Counted from the first letter of the stretch, positions 1 through 8,948 are shown. The stretch: DNA of 64,000 bases from Streptomyces calvus (GCF_006782915.1 NZ_VCNP01000017.1:62001-126000); one strand, 5' to 3'. Numbers and translations are program-made. The notes: generated by a model not told the origin, from the sequence alone.

Positions 1-937
1 GGTGCGACAGCTGTACGGCGTTGACGTCGCGGGTGCCGAGCGTGGGCAGGACCTGACCGACGTAGTCGAGGAACCGCTGGTGCGGGCCGATGACCAGGAT
101 GTCCCGCGCCTTGAAGTGGTCGTTGTTCACCAGCCACGTCACACGGTGCAGGCCGACCGCGGACTTTCCGGTTCCAGGGCCGCCCTGGACGACCAGGATC
201 TCCGAGGGCGCCCCGGTGACGAGGGCCATCTGGTCGCGCCGGATGGTCTCGACGATGTCCCGCATGCGTCCGCTGCGTGATCGCTGCAGGTCGCGCAGGA
301 GGAAGTCGTCGGGCTGCTGGGGCTTGCGGCGCTGGATGCGAGCGATGTCGCCGGGGGTGAGGACCGGGCGTCCCTGAGTGCCCTGTCCGGCCTGCTCTCC
401 CTGGTCGGCCGGTCGTCGCGTGGCCGCCGGCGCATCGGCCGACTCGGGTGCGGTGCGCGGCCGGGGAACGGCGGTGCCCGGGGCCGGCGGGGCGGAGACG
501 GCCTGCGCGATGTCGTCCGCGTAGTCCTCGACGACCCGCCGGGAGCAGATGAGGCGTCGTCGCAGCACCACCTCCCCCGGCGACTCCGGTGACGCGTCGA
601 ACCACTTCCTCGCGCGCTCGTTGGTCCAGTTCATCACCACCTGGTTGTGGTCGTCGTCCCAGACGCCGCGCCGACCGATGTACCAGGTCTCGATCCCCTC
701 GACCGGGTCGTCGGCGTCGACACGGCCGATGACCAAACTCTCGCCGCCCAGGCCTCCGTAGGCCTCGGCCTGTTTCTCGGCCTCGTGCCGGTTGGCGATG
801 CCGTCCTTGCCGGTGGCCGACGCCTCGGCCACGGACTCGCCGCTCATCCGGGCCAGCCGTGCTTCGTAGCAGTCGTAGGCGAAGTCCACCTTCGTCTGCT
901 CGAAGGCGATGACGTCCGCGTGCTCGGGCACGCTCAT
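1..937 (-). CDS. HelD-like ATPase/helicase, N-terminal part (cut by window edge)
   Basis: The reading frame opens with ATG at 937, preceded by GGAGGG, and is still open at base 1, giving about 312 residues. The first ~65 residues are charged and helical, as in the coiled-coil arm of HelD proteins. A Pro/Ala-rich stretch follows at ~147-190, and then a P-loop, GGPGTGKS, at ~252-259 in a UvrD/HelD-type context (LVVQG before it, VGLHR after it). HelD proteins are superfamily 1 ATPases that bind and recycle RNA polymerase; that is family knowledge and not visible here. The motor and C-terminal domains lie outside the window. It is divergent from the EcsC gene. A generic UvrD-like helicase is the alternative. 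Confidence 0.85.
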   Translation of the reverse strand, partial: MSVPEHADVIAFEQTKVDFAYDCYEARLARMSGESVAEASATGKDGIANRHEAEKQAEAYGGLGGESLVIGRVDADDPVEGIETWYIGRRGVWDDDHNQVVMNWTNERARKWFDASPESPGEVVLRRRLICSRRVVEDYADDIAQAVSAPPAPGTAVPRPRTAPESADAPAATRRPADQGEQAGQGTQGRPVLTPGDIARIQRRKPQQPDDFLLRDLQRSRSGRMRDIVETIRRDQMALVTGAPSEILVVQGGPGTGKSAVGLHRVTWLVNNDHFKARDILVIGPHQRFLDYVGQVLPTLGTRDVNAVQLSH

Positions 938-1262
938 GGTTCCCCTCCCTCACGGTCCCTGGACCGCGTCGGGCGCAGCGCGCCCGACCCCCTCCACAGG
1001 ACTATCACGCCGGACCGGGTATCAGCAGGTCAGGCCCGGTTGCCGCGGCTCCCGTGGTATGCGCGTCCGCTCAGCACGCCGGTGCGCGGTGGCGGAGCGG
1101 GCGACCACGTCGCCCGGACAGCGCCCACTCGGCACCACCGCTCCGTCTCCGCCCGGCACGTCCCGCCTTTTCCAGAAGGTGTCAATGGACGAAGTACGTC
1201 ACCTGCATGTCGGCGACAGGGCATTGTGAACCCAGCGATCACAGTCGAAACGGAGAACTCCC
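938..1262. other. Divergent intergenic region with a 9-3-9 inverted repeat
   Basis: There are 325 bases between the divergent HelD-like and EcsC genes with no convincing gene. A perfect inverted repeat, GTCGGGCGC-AGC-GCGCCCGAC, lies at 968-988, about 30 bases upstream of the HelD-like start. It could be an operator or a leader hairpin. I could not assign a promoter with confidence. Confidence 0.5.
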
Positions 1263-2276
1263 ATGAGCGCTTGCGCCGTCCCACTCGTCGACGGGCCCGT
1301 CCCGATGAGCGCGTACGAGAAACAGGTGTGGGACACGCTCAACGAGCACTGGCGGCGCCGCAACGACCGCCGTGGACTGCCCAACTGGGCGAGCACCGCG
1401 CTCGGTCGCACCGGTGAGGTCGCGGGAAACGCGGCGAGACGGGTCAGGGACGCCGTGCCGGAGGCGGTCGCGGAACCGATCCGTCGCGCGGGCGACGCGG
1501 TCACCGACACGGCGATGCGCCCGGCGCTCGCCGGCGCGGCGGCCCTGCTCGAACTGGTCAACGACTGGGCCATGGACCTCAACGACCCGAAGAACGTGGA
1601 GGAGCTCGCCCGCAGGCGAGGCTTCGACATCGACTGTTTCACCGAACTGCGGCAGCAGGACCTCCAGGTCTGCGACCGGCTGCTGACCCGCAACACCCTC
1701 AAGTGGCGGACCACCGGAGCGGTCGAGGGCGGCGCCATGGGCCTGCTGGCCATGGTCCCCGTCGCCGGTACCCTCACCGCGATGACGGCGGACATCCTGG
1801 TCGTCCAGGTCCTGAGCACGTCGATAGCGGCGCGCATCGCGTACTCCTACGGCTACGACGCCAAGGATCCCGAGGAGCAGGACTTCATCCAACGCCTGGT
1901 GCAGCAGTCGTTCGTGGCGCAGGCGGCCAAGGCCAAGCCGTTGCGTGACGTCGCGCGGACGGCGGACGCGGTCAAGGGACGCGTGAACTGGTCGCAGAAG
2001 CTCCGCAACGACCACCGTCTCCTGGCGGCGCTCGAGAAGTTGATGCAGCAGCTGGGCCCGGCCGGCTCCAGGGTGCCCGTCAAGAACGTCGCGAAGGTCG
2101 TGCCGGTCGTGGGTGTCCTCATCGGTGCCGGCATGAATGCCGCGGTCCTCGGCAGGGTGGCCGCCGAGGCCCAGCGGTACTGCCAGACCCGCTTCCTGTG
2201 CGAGAAGTACGGGCTGCCGCTGCCGGCCGCACTGGCGACCGGCCGGGACGACGACGCTCGGACCGACGCCCCATAG
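1263..2276 (+). CDS. EcsC family protein
   Basis: This protein of 337 residues resembles the EcsC family, which is named for a gene next to the Bacillus ecs ABC transporter and whose biochemical role is unclear. Small hydrophobic Ala/Gly/Val-rich stretches lie at ~157-187 (GLLAMVPVAGTLTAMTADIL) and ~282-302 (AKVVPVVGVLIGAGMNA), as expected for this membrane-associated family. The start at 1263 is supported by GGAG at 1252-1255; an in-frame ATG at 1305 is possible. It appears to be a single-gene unit, divergent from the HelD-like gene. Confidence 0.8.
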   Translation: MSACAVPLVDGPVPMSAYEKQVWDTLNEHWRRRNDRRGLPNWASTALGRTGEVAGNAARRVRDAVPEAVAEPIRRAGDAVTDTAMRPALAGAAALLELVNDWAMDLNDPKNVEELARRRGFDIDCFTELRQQDLQVCDRLLTRNTLKWRTTGAVEGGAMGLLAMVPVAGTLTAMTADILVVQVLSTSIAARIAYSYGYDAKDPEEQDFIQRLVQQSFVAQAAKAKPLRDVARTADAVKGRVNWSQKLRNDHRLLAALEKLMQQLGPAGSRVPVKNVAKVVPVVGVLIGAGMNAAVLGRVAAEAQRYCQTRFLCEKYGLPLPAALATGRDDDARTDAP

Positions 2277-2399
2277 GTGACAGCCGCCGGATCCACGATG
2301 CGGCCTCTGCGGGTTCTGCACACTGACGAGCACTCGTGCCCCGTCGGAGCGTTCCGCAGCGGCTGCTTGCTTGTCCGCGGCGCCGGAATACCCCTGACC

Positions 2400-2419
2400 G
2401 CCCCCGTGTTGGCGGGGGC
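2400..2419 (+). promoter_or_regulatory. Hairpin covering the ribosome binding site of the PhzF gene
   Basis: GCCCCCG (2400-2406) can pair with CGGGGGC (2413-2419), leaving a 6-base loop and ending on the base before the ATG at 2420. The only G-rich ribosome-binding candidate lies inside the right arm, so the fold would hide it. This is a possible translational control structure. Confidence 0.4.
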
Positions 2420-3295
2420 ATGACGACGAATGCCCCGCGGCCCGAGGTGCTGCGCTACACCGCCTTCTCCAGCGACCCCGCCGGTGGAAACCTCGCCGGT
2501 GTCGTGCTGGACGCCGCCGATCTGGACGACAGCGAGATGCTGGCCATCGCCGCCGACCTCGGATACTCGGAGTCCGCGTTCCTGACCGCGCCTCCGGAGG
2601 GCCTCGGCGGCCAGGAGGGGCGGGCGTACCGCATCCGCTTCTTCAGTCCCAAGGCGGAGGTGCCGTTCTGCGGACACGCCACGGTCGCGACCGCCGTGGC
2701 GCTCGCCGAGCGGATCGGCCCCGGGGAGCTGGTGTTCGCGACGCCCGCCGGCACCGTGCCGGTGGAGGTGTCGGAGGAGGGCGGCAGGTTCAGGGCCACG
2801 CTCACCAGCGTCGAGCCGCACCTCGAGGAGATCACCGACGACGACCTGGCGGAGGCGCTCGCCGCGCTCGGCTGGCCGGCCGCCGACCTCGATCCGGCCT
2901 TCCCGCCCCGGATCGCCTTCGCCGGAGCCCGCCATCTGGTGCTCGCGGCCGCGACCCGCGCTCGCCTCGCGGACCTCGCGTACGACTTCGCGCGTCTCGA
3001 AGCGCTGATGCACCGCCTGGACCTGACGACGGTCCAGTTGGTGTGGCGGGAGTCGGCCACCGTCTTCCACGCCCGTGATCCGTTCCCCGTCGGCGGTGTC
3101 GTCGAGGACCCGGCGACCGGCGCCGCGGCCGCCGCGTTCGGCGCCTACGCCCGTGAGCTCGGCCTGGTCCCCGAGGACGCCGTGCTCACCCTGCACCAGG
3201 GCGAGGACCTGGGCCGCCCCGGCGAGCTCACGGTGACGCTGCGCGCGGGTGACCGGCGCGTCCGGGTCAGCGGGGCGGCAGCCCGCATCGGCTGA
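2420..3295 (+). CDS. PhzF family isomerase-like protein
   Basis: This protein of 291 residues belongs to the PhzF/YddE family, which has a diaminopimelate-epimerase-like fold. Visible hallmarks are GGNLAGVVL near residue 22, the SESAF motif whose Glu51 corresponds to the catalytic Glu45 of PhzF, GHAT at 85-88, and DPATGAAAAAFGAY in the C-terminal half. The ATG at 2420 gives the normal N-terminus; the frame extends upstream without a better start. There is no phenazine cluster here, so the substrate is unknown. It is convergent with thymidine kinase, 10 bases away. Confidence 0.9.
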   Translation: MTTNAPRPEVLRYTAFSSDPAGGNLAGVVLDAADLDDSEMLAIAADLGYSESAFLTAPPEGLGGQEGRAYRIRFFSPKAEVPFCGHATVATAVALAERIGPGELVFATPAGTVPVEVSEEGGRFRATLTSVEPHLEEITDDDLAEALAALGWPAADLDPAFPPRIAFAGARHLVLAAATRARLADLAYDFARLEALMHRLDLTTVQLVWRESATVFHARDPFPVGGVVEDPATGAAAAAFGAYARELGLVPEDAVLTLHQGEDLGRPGELTVTLRAGDRRVRVSGAAARIG

Positions 3296-3305
3296 CCGCT
3301 GCCGG

Positions 3306-3956
3306 TCAGCCGGCCGACACCGGGAGGACGTCCGGGGACAGTGCCGCCGCACGCGCCGTCGCGGCCGTCATGCGGCGCCGGTGGTGGCGGCGGCACAGGA
3401 CCTCGTAGCCGACCTCGTCCGCGGAGCCGGTGACGTCGCCGACGACGACCTGTGCGCCCTCCACGACCATGACCCCGCCGACCGTGCGGGCGTTGTGCGT
3501 GGCCCGGGCCCCGCACCAGCACAGGGCCTCGACCTGGAGGACCTCGACCCGGTCGGCCAGTTCCACCAGGCGCTGCGAGCCGGGGAACAGCTTGGAGCGG
3601 AAGTCGGTGGTGATGCCGAAGGCGTACACGTCGAGTTCCAGGTCGTCCACCACGCGTGCGAGCTGGTCGATCTGTTCCGGCGCGAGGAACTGGGCCTCGT
3701 CGGCGATCACGTAGTCCGCGCGCCGGCCCTTGGAGAGGTGGTCCACGAGGTGCGCGTACAGGTCGGCGCCGTCGCCGACCTCCACCGCGTCGGTGACCAG
3801 GCCGAGGCGGGAGGACAGCTTGCCCTCGCCGGCCCGGTCGTTACGGGTGAAGATCATGCCGACCAGGCCGCGTGCCGAACGGTTGTGCTCGATCTGAAGC
3901 GCCAGCGTCGACTTCCCGCAGTCCATCGTTCCGGAGAAGAAGACCAGCTCGGGCAT
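3306..3956 (-). CDS. tdk: Thymidine kinase
   Basis: This cytosolic type II thymidine kinase of 216 residues phosphorylates thymidine with ATP in the pyrimidine salvage pathway. It shows a P-loop, GTMDCGKST, at 9-17, the DEAQF motif with catalytic-base Glu87, and the lasso/zinc region starting CWCGARATHNAR with further Cys and His near the C-terminus (CRRHHRR). Length and motifs match bacterial Tdk. It lies downstream of the phosphodiesterase gene on the same strand, separated by 79 bases that contain a tandem duplication of the neighbour's 3' end. Confidence 0.95.
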   Translation of the reverse strand: MPELVFFSGTMDCGKSTLALQIEHNRSARGLVGMIFTRNDRAGEGKLSSRLGLVTDAVEVGDGADLYAHLVDHLSKGRRADYVIADEAQFLAPEQIDQLARVVDDLELDVYAFGITTDFRSKLFPGSQRLVELADRVEVLQVEALCWCGARATHNARTVGGVMVVEGAQVVVGDVTGSADEVGYEVLCRRHHRRRMTAATARAAALSPDVLPVSAG

Positions 3957-4010
3957 GGGGGGTCGGGCACCTTTCGGCAGGGAGTGCGGAGGGCGGGCTC
4001 GTCGGAACGG

Positions 4011-4053
4011 GCCTCAGGAGCGTACTTCGAGCGCCTCAGGAGCGTACTTCGAG
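4011..4053. repeat. Tandem duplication (2 x 21 bp) of a gene 3' end including its stop codon
   Basis: The 21-base unit GCCTCAGGAGCGTACTTCGAG is present at 4011-4031 and again at 4033-4053, a period of 22. The upstream gene (minus strand) stops inside the copy at 4033-4053, so its last codons (LEVRS-stop) are repeated just after its own stop. Confidence 0.95.
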
Positions 4054-5298
4054 CAGGGGGACGAGTTGCTCGGCAGGGGTCATCGAACCGTGGTTGCCGA
4101 CCATCGCCGACTCCCTCGGCTCCCGCTCGGAGGCGATCAGCAGGACGTCGTCCCGCGCGGCCGCGACCACGTCGCCGATCCGCGGGTACACGCGCTCGTC
4201 GACCACCGGCCCGAACCAGCCGGCCTCGATCGCCTCGTCGCGCGAGGCCACCCAGAACTGCTCGCCGAGCACCTCGCGCCAGCAGGTCAGCACGTCGTTC
4301 GCGGCGCCGGGCACGGCGTACACGTGCCGGGCGCGGCCCTCGCCGCCCAGCAGGGCGACACCGGCGCTCAGCTCCCAGTCCTCGTCGAAGTCGATGCGGT
4401 GCTGCTCGTCGAAGGGGATGTCGACCATGCCGTGGTCGGCCGTGACGTACAGGGCGCTGCGCGCGGGCAGTTGCTCCGCCAGGCGCTGCACCAGGCGGTC
4501 GACGTACATGAGCTGCCCGCGCCAGGTGTCGGAGTCGACACCGAAGCGGTGGCCGGCGCCGTCGACCTCGGCGTAGTACGTGTAGACCAGGGACCGGTCG
4601 GCGGCGGCCAGTTGCTCGGCCGCGAGGTCCATGCGTTCCTCGCCGGACAGCCGGCCGTGGAAGACGCCACCGCTCAACGCGACCTTGGTCAACGGGGTGT
4701 TGGCGAAGGTCGGGGAGGACACCTGTGCGGCGTGCACCCCGGCGCGGTGCGCCAGTTCGAAGACGGTGGGGTAGGGCTGCCAGTCACCGGGCGGGGTCCA
4801 GGGCTGCCAGCGCAGCTGGTTCATCAGCTCGCCGGTGTCGGGGTTGCGCACGGTGTAGCCGGGCAGGCCGTGCACGCCCGGCGGCAGGCCGGTGCCCACG
4901 GAGGCCAGGGAGGTGGCGGTCGTCGCCGGGTAGCCGGTGGTGATCGGACGTCCGGTGCCGCCGCGCGAGGCGGCCAGCAGGGACGTCATGAAGGGTGCTT
5001 CCTCCGGGTGCGCCTTCAGCTGCTCCCAGCCCAGCCCGTCGATCAGGAACACGCAGTTCCGGTCGGCGGGGGTCAGCTCGGGGATCGCGGCGGACGTACC
5101 GGGGACGCCCAGGCCCGCGGCGAGGGTGGGCAGCAGGTCGGCGAGCGACCCGGTGCCGTATTCGGGCAGGGGCGCGGAGGCCAACGGGAGCGGCTGGGGG
5201 TCCCAGCCGTCGGTGTGGGCGGGCACCGCGTGCTGCGTGGTGGCCATGGGGCGCGCGGGGCCGGTGGGTGACTGCGCGGAGTGTGCGGGCTGCGCCAT
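4036..5298 (-). CDS. Nucleotide pyrophosphatase/phosphodiesterase family protein
   Basis: This 420-residue member of the alkaline phosphatase superfamily (type I phosphodiesterase/nucleotide pyrophosphatase) shows metal-binding FLIDGLGW (Asp87), a nucleophile region with the Thr-rich GYPATTATSL, EVDGAGHRFG, the second metal site TADHGMVD, and a late GNHGSM motif. There is no signal peptide, so it is probably cytoplasmic. It starts at the base where the DUF5998 gene stops (1-nt overlap at 5298), indicating translational coupling. An internal ATG (residue 18) is an alternative start. The substrate is unknown. Confidence 0.88.
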   Translation of the reverse strand: MAQPAHSAQSPTGPARPMATTQHAVPAHTDGWDPQPLPLASAPLPEYGTGSLADLLPTLAAGLGVPGTSAAIPELTPADRNCVFLIDGLGWEQLKAHPEEAPFMTSLLAASRGGTGRPITTGYPATTATSLASVGTGLPPGVHGLPGYTVRNPDTGELMNQLRWQPWTPPGDWQPYPTVFELAHRAGVHAAQVSSPTFANTPLTKVALSGGVFHGRLSGEERMDLAAEQLAAADRSLVYTYYAEVDGAGHRFGVDSDTWRGQLMYVDRLVQRLAEQLPARSALYVTADHGMVDIPFDEQHRIDFDEDWELSAGVALLGGEGRARHVYAVPGAANDVLTCWREVLGEQFWVASRDEAIEAGWFGPVVDERVYPRIGDVVAAARDDVLLIASEREPRESAMVGNHGSMTPAEQLVPLLEVRS

Positions 5299-5885
5299 CA
5301 GCGCGTCGGGTCCGCGGTCGCCTCGGAGAGCGCCTGGGCGAAGTCGAGCGCCTGGCGCACCGTCTCCGGCCCGTCACCGGCCTCGCTGACGCGCAGGCTC
5401 AGGTCGTCGGCCGTCGAGTTGCCGGTGTAGCCGTGGTCGGCCTCGCAGTTCGGGTCGCCGCAGGCGGCCGGTTCGAGGTCGATGCGGGAGACGGCGCCCC
5501 AGCCGATGGTGAGGACGATCTCGCGCGGCAGCGTGCCCGGCGTGTACGACTCCGGGTTGGCGACCACGCGGCTGACCACGATCGACGAGATGCGGCTGAG
5601 CTTGACCGACTCCGTGGACGTGGTGGCGTACGGGGTCGGGGAGGTGTTGTCCGCGGCCTGCTCGTCGGTGTGGCTGACGATGAAGCGGTTGCCGGTGAGG
5701 ACCAGCACGGTCACGTGCCGGCGCACCTCGTTCTGGTCGAACGTCGTCTCCTGATGGACCAGGTACGACCGCACGGGCTCGGCGCCCACGGCGGCCTCCA
5801 CCGCCTCGGCCACGAGGGCCGGGTAGTAGCCGCTGCGCTCGATCGCCGCCCGCAGCCCCTGGGTCGTCGTACTGGTCTTGGCCAT
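5298..5885 (-). CDS. DUF5998 family protein
   Basis: This actinobacterial conserved protein of 195 residues has no established function. The ATG at 5885 (MAKTSTTTQG) gives the expected N-terminus; the longer frame adds a low-complexity extension. A late CGDPNCEADHGY segment has two Cys and one His that might bind metal. It overlaps the start of the phosphodiesterase gene by one base, so the two are probably co-translated and functionally linked. I do not assign a reaction. Confidence 0.8.
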   Translation of the reverse strand: MAKTSTTTQGLRAAIERSGYYPALVAEAVEAAVGAEPVRSYLVHQETTFDQNEVRRHVTVLVLTGNRFIVSHTDEQAADNTSPTPYATTSTESVKLSRISSIVVSRVVANPESYTPGTLPREIVLTIGWGAVSRIDLEPAACGDPNCEADHGYTGNSTADDLSLRVSEAGDGPETVRQALDFAQALSEATADPTR

Positions 5886-5992
5886 GACGCCCATCCTACG
5901 GGGGACCGCTGACTGCGAGGCACCGCTCATCTCACTCCGCGAGCGGGACGCTGCGCTCCGCATGTCCCTGCAGTACGCCCGGGAGGGTCCGC

Positions 5993-6083
5993 CGGGGTCC
6001 GTCGTTCGGATCGGCCCGGCTGTGAGGTGCGGTGCCTCTCGACCGCCCCGAGCGGACCCCGCGACCCCGGGACGATCCGAACG
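5993..6083 (-). terminator. Large nested inverted repeat after patA
   Basis: A 17-base arm at 6003-6019 is complementary to 6067-6083 with one mismatch. Immediately outside and inside, CGGGGTCCG (5993-6001) matches CGGACCCCG (6053-6061), an alternative pairing. A small GAGG/CCTC hairpin lies at 6025-6039. The whole structure begins just after the patA stop and is probably its terminator, though the competing folds are unusual. Confidence 0.55.
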
Positions 6084-6089
6084 GCAGGC

Positions 6090-8948
6090 CTAGTACGCCG
6101 GGAGGGTCCGCGGGCCGAGGTCGTCGCGGGCGGGCGGCGGGGCCAGGCGGACGGAGGCGCCCAGGACACTCACGCCGTGCGGGGCGACGACGACCGGTTC
6201 CAGGGTGACGGCGACGACCTCGGGGTGGTCGTCGACCAGCCGCGACACCCTCAGCAGCAGCTCTTCCAGGGCGGGGGTGTCGACGGGTGCCGAGCCGCGC
6301 CAGCCGAACAGGAGCGGAGCGGTCCGGATCGATCGCACCAGCGAGGTGGCGTCCCGGTCGGTCACCGGGATCAGCCGGTGCGCCATGTCTCCGAGGAGCT
6401 GCGAGGCGGCCCCGGCGAGACCGAAGGACAGCACGGCCCCGGCCGCCGGATCGATCACCGCGCGGACGACGGTGTCGACGCCGCGCGGCGCCATGCGCTG
6501 CACCACGGGGCGCAGCTCCTGCGGCGCGCCGAACAGCTCGGTCAGTTCGGTGTAGGCGCGGCGCAGTTGTTCCTCGTCCGCGATGTCCAGGCGTACGCCG
6601 CCGAGGTCCGCGCGGTGCCTGAGGTGCGGTGCGGTCGCCTTGAGCGCGACCGGGTAGCCGAGGGTGCGGGCGGCCTCGGCCGCGGCGTCGGGGTCGGGGG
6701 CGGGCAGGGCCCGGTGCACGGGGATGCCGTACGTGCCGAGCAGGTCGCAGGTCTCCTCGCCGCCGAGGGTGAGGCCCAGGCCGCGGGAGAGCAGCCCGTC
6801 GATGAGGGTGGCGGCGGCGCGCACGTCGATGTCGTCGTACTCGGGCACCTTGCCGGGGTCGGCGGCGTCCCGCCGCCACTGCGCGTAGGCGACGGCCTGC
6901 GCGAGGGCGCGGACGGCGCGCTCGGCGGCGGGATAGGCGGGGATGAGGTGGGCGCCCTCGGGGGGTGCGGCGGGGGCGGACGGGCCGCCGTCGGGGGCGG
7001 GGGTGACCGGCGCGGGAGCCGGCGAGCCGCTGTCGGCGGACGGTGCGGGTTCGACAGCGCCTGCGGCCGGCGGCTGCGGTGCCGTGCTCGCGGCCGCGGA
7101 CAGCGCCGCCGCGAGGCCGCCGAGTTCCACGTGGACCACGAGGACCGGCTTGGACGGGGTCGCGGCGGCGGCCGAGCGCAGCGCACGGGCCAGGGCCGCG
7201 TCGCCGACCGACGCCTCGCCCACCGCCGGGATCGCGGTCACCACCACCGCGTCGCACGTGTCGTCGGCCAGGGCGCGGGAGAGCGCGGCGTGGAAGTCGG
7301 CCGCCGACGCCGCGGTGGTGAGGTCCAGCGGGGGATGCGGGCGCAGGCCCTCGGCGAGGCAGGCGTCGTAGGTGAGCAGGCCCAGGGACTCGGAGTTGCC
7401 GAGGATCGCGACCCGGGGCCCGGCCGGCAGGGGCTGGCGGGCGAGCAGCAGTCCCGCGTCGACCAGGTCGGTGATGGTGTCCACGCGGATCACGCCGGCC
7501 TGCCGCAGCAGCGCGGACACCGTCGCGTGCGGCAGCCGCGTCGCCCGTACGGCGTGGCCGCGCGGTCCCGCTCCGTGGCGTGCGCCCTGGACCACGACCA
7601 GCGGCTTCACCGCGGCGGTGCGGCGGGCGAGGCGGGTGAACTTGCGGGGGTTGCCGATGGATTCCAGGTACATCAGGGCGACGTCGGTGCCCGGGTCCTC
7701 GTACCAGTACTGCAGGACGTCGTTGCCGGAGACGTCGGCGCGGTTGCCGGAGGAGACGAAGGTGGACACGCCCGTGACGCCGGTCACGCCGCCGCCGCGA
7801 CGGTGCAGGCGTGACAGCAGGGCGACGCCGATGGCGCCGGACTGGGCGAACAGCCCGATGCGGCCCGGGCGGGGCATCTCGGGCGCGAGCGAGGCGTTGA
7901 GCCGGACGTCCGGGGACGTGTTGATGACGCCGAAGGCGTTCGGGCCGATGATCCGCATGCCGTACGCGCGGGCGTGCCGTACGAGGGCGCGCTGGCGTTC
8001 GCGGCCGTCGGGGCCGGACTCGGCGTAGCCGGCGGAGACGACGACGAGGCCCTGCACGCCGTGCTCGCCGCACTCGGTGACGACGTCGGGGACGTGCTCG
8101 GCGGGCACCGCGACGACCGCGAGGTCCACGGGCCCGTCGACGGCACGGACGGAGCGGAACGCGGGCACCCCGTCGAGGTCGGTGCCGTCCTGCCCGAACG
8201 CCTTGTTCACGGCGTAGAGCCGCCCGGTGAAGCCGGCGTTGCGGAGGTTGTCGAGGATGCTGCGGCCCACCCCGCCGGGGCTGCGTCCGACGCCGACGAC
8301 GGCGACCGAGCCGGGGGCGAGCAGCCGGTGCACCGAGCGTGCCTCGGCGCGCTGCTCGCGCGCGTGCTGCACGGCCATGGAGCGGTCGGTGGGTTCGAGG
8401 TCGAACTCCAGGCGGACGACGCCGTCCTCGAAGCTGCGCTTCTGGGTGTAGCCGGCGTCCGTGAACACCTTGATCATCTTGGTGTTGGCGGGCAGCACCT
8501 CGGCGGCGAACCGGCGGATGCCGCGCTCCCGCGCGACGGCGCCGATGTGTTCCAGCAGGGCGGAGGCGACGCCCCGGCCCTGGTGGGCGTCCTGCACGAG
8601 GAAGGCGACCTCGGCCTCGTCGGCGGGTGCCGGGGCGGGCGTCCCGTGGGCGCCGATCCGGTCGTAGCGTACGGTGGCGATGAACTCGCCGCCGACGGTG
8701 GCCGCGAGTCCCACCCGGTCCACGAAGTCGTGGTGCGTGAAGCGGTGGACGTCCTTGGCGGACAGGCGAGGGTAGGGCGCGAAGAAGCGGTAGTACTTCG
8801 ACTCGTCCGACACCTGCTCGTAGAAGCTGACCAGGCGCTCGGCGTCATCAACGGTGATGGGGCGGATGCGTGCGGTGCCGCCGTCGCGCAGCACCACGTC
8901 GGCCTCCCAGTGGGCGGGATACTCGTGCCGGTCCGGCGAGGTCTGCAT
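6090..8948 (-). CDS. patA: Protein lysine acetyltransferase, GNAT + acyl-CoA-synthetase-like (PatA type)
   Basis: This protein of 952 residues has an N-terminal GNAT domain (~15-190, acetyl-CoA loop QGRGVASALL) followed by a CoA-binding domain (~225-340), a ligase-like domain and a C-terminal ATP-grasp domain. GNAT-first order is that of Streptomyces lividans PatA, which acetylates and silences acyl-CoA synthetases; Salmonella Pat has the reverse order. In the synthetase-like part the usual SHTG catalytic-His segment is missing: the sequence runs ARHGAGPRGHAVRATRLPH instead, fitting a sensory rather than enzymatic role. The ATG at 8948 (MQTSPDRHEY) was chosen over a 50-residue unlikely extension. 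It is divergent from ptsH across 176 bases that contain a DasR-type site. Confidence 0.9.
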   Translation of the reverse strand: MQTSPDRHEYPAHWEADVVLRDGGTARIRPITVDDAERLVSFYEQVSDESKYYRFFAPYPRLSAKDVHRFTHHDFVDRVGLAATVGGEFIATVRYDRIGAHGTPAPAPADEAEVAFLVQDAHQGRGVASALLEHIGAVARERGIRRFAAEVLPANTKMIKVFTDAGYTQKRSFEDGVVRLEFDLEPTDRSMAVQHAREQRAEARSVHRLLAPGSVAVVGVGRSPGGVGRSILDNLRNAGFTGRLYAVNKAFGQDGTDLDGVPAFRSVRAVDGPVDLAVVAVPAEHVPDVVTECGEHGVQGLVVVSAGYAESGPDGRERQRALVRHARAYGMRIIGPNAFGVINTSPDVRLNASLAPEMPRPGRIGLFAQSGAIGVALLSRLHRRGGGVTGVTGVSTFVSSGNRADVSGNDVLQYWYEDPGTDVALMYLESIGNPRKFTRLARRTAAVKPLVVVQGARHGAGPRGHAVRATRLPHATVSALLRQAGVIRVDTITDLVDAGLLLARQPLPAGPRVAILGNSESLGLLTYDACLAEGLRPHPPLDLTTAASAADFHAALSRALADDTCDAVVVTAIPAVGEASVGDAALARALRSAAAATPSKPVLVVHVELGGLAAALSAAASTAPQPPAAGAVEPAPSADSGSPAPAPVTPAPDGGPSAPAAPPEGAHLIPAYPAAERAVRALAQAVAYAQWRRDAADPGKVPEYDDIDVRAAATLIDGLLSRGLGLTLGGEETCDLLGTYGIPVHRALPAPDPDAAAEAARTLGYPVALKATAPHLRHRADLGGVRLDIADEEQLRRAYTELTELFGAPQELRPVVQRMAPRGVDTVVRAVIDPAAGAVLSFGLAGAASQLLGDMAHRLIPVTDRDATSLVRSIRTAPLLFGWRGSAPVDTPALEELLLRVSRLVDDHPEVVAVTLEPVVVAPHGVSVLGASVRLAPPPARDDLGPRTLPAY

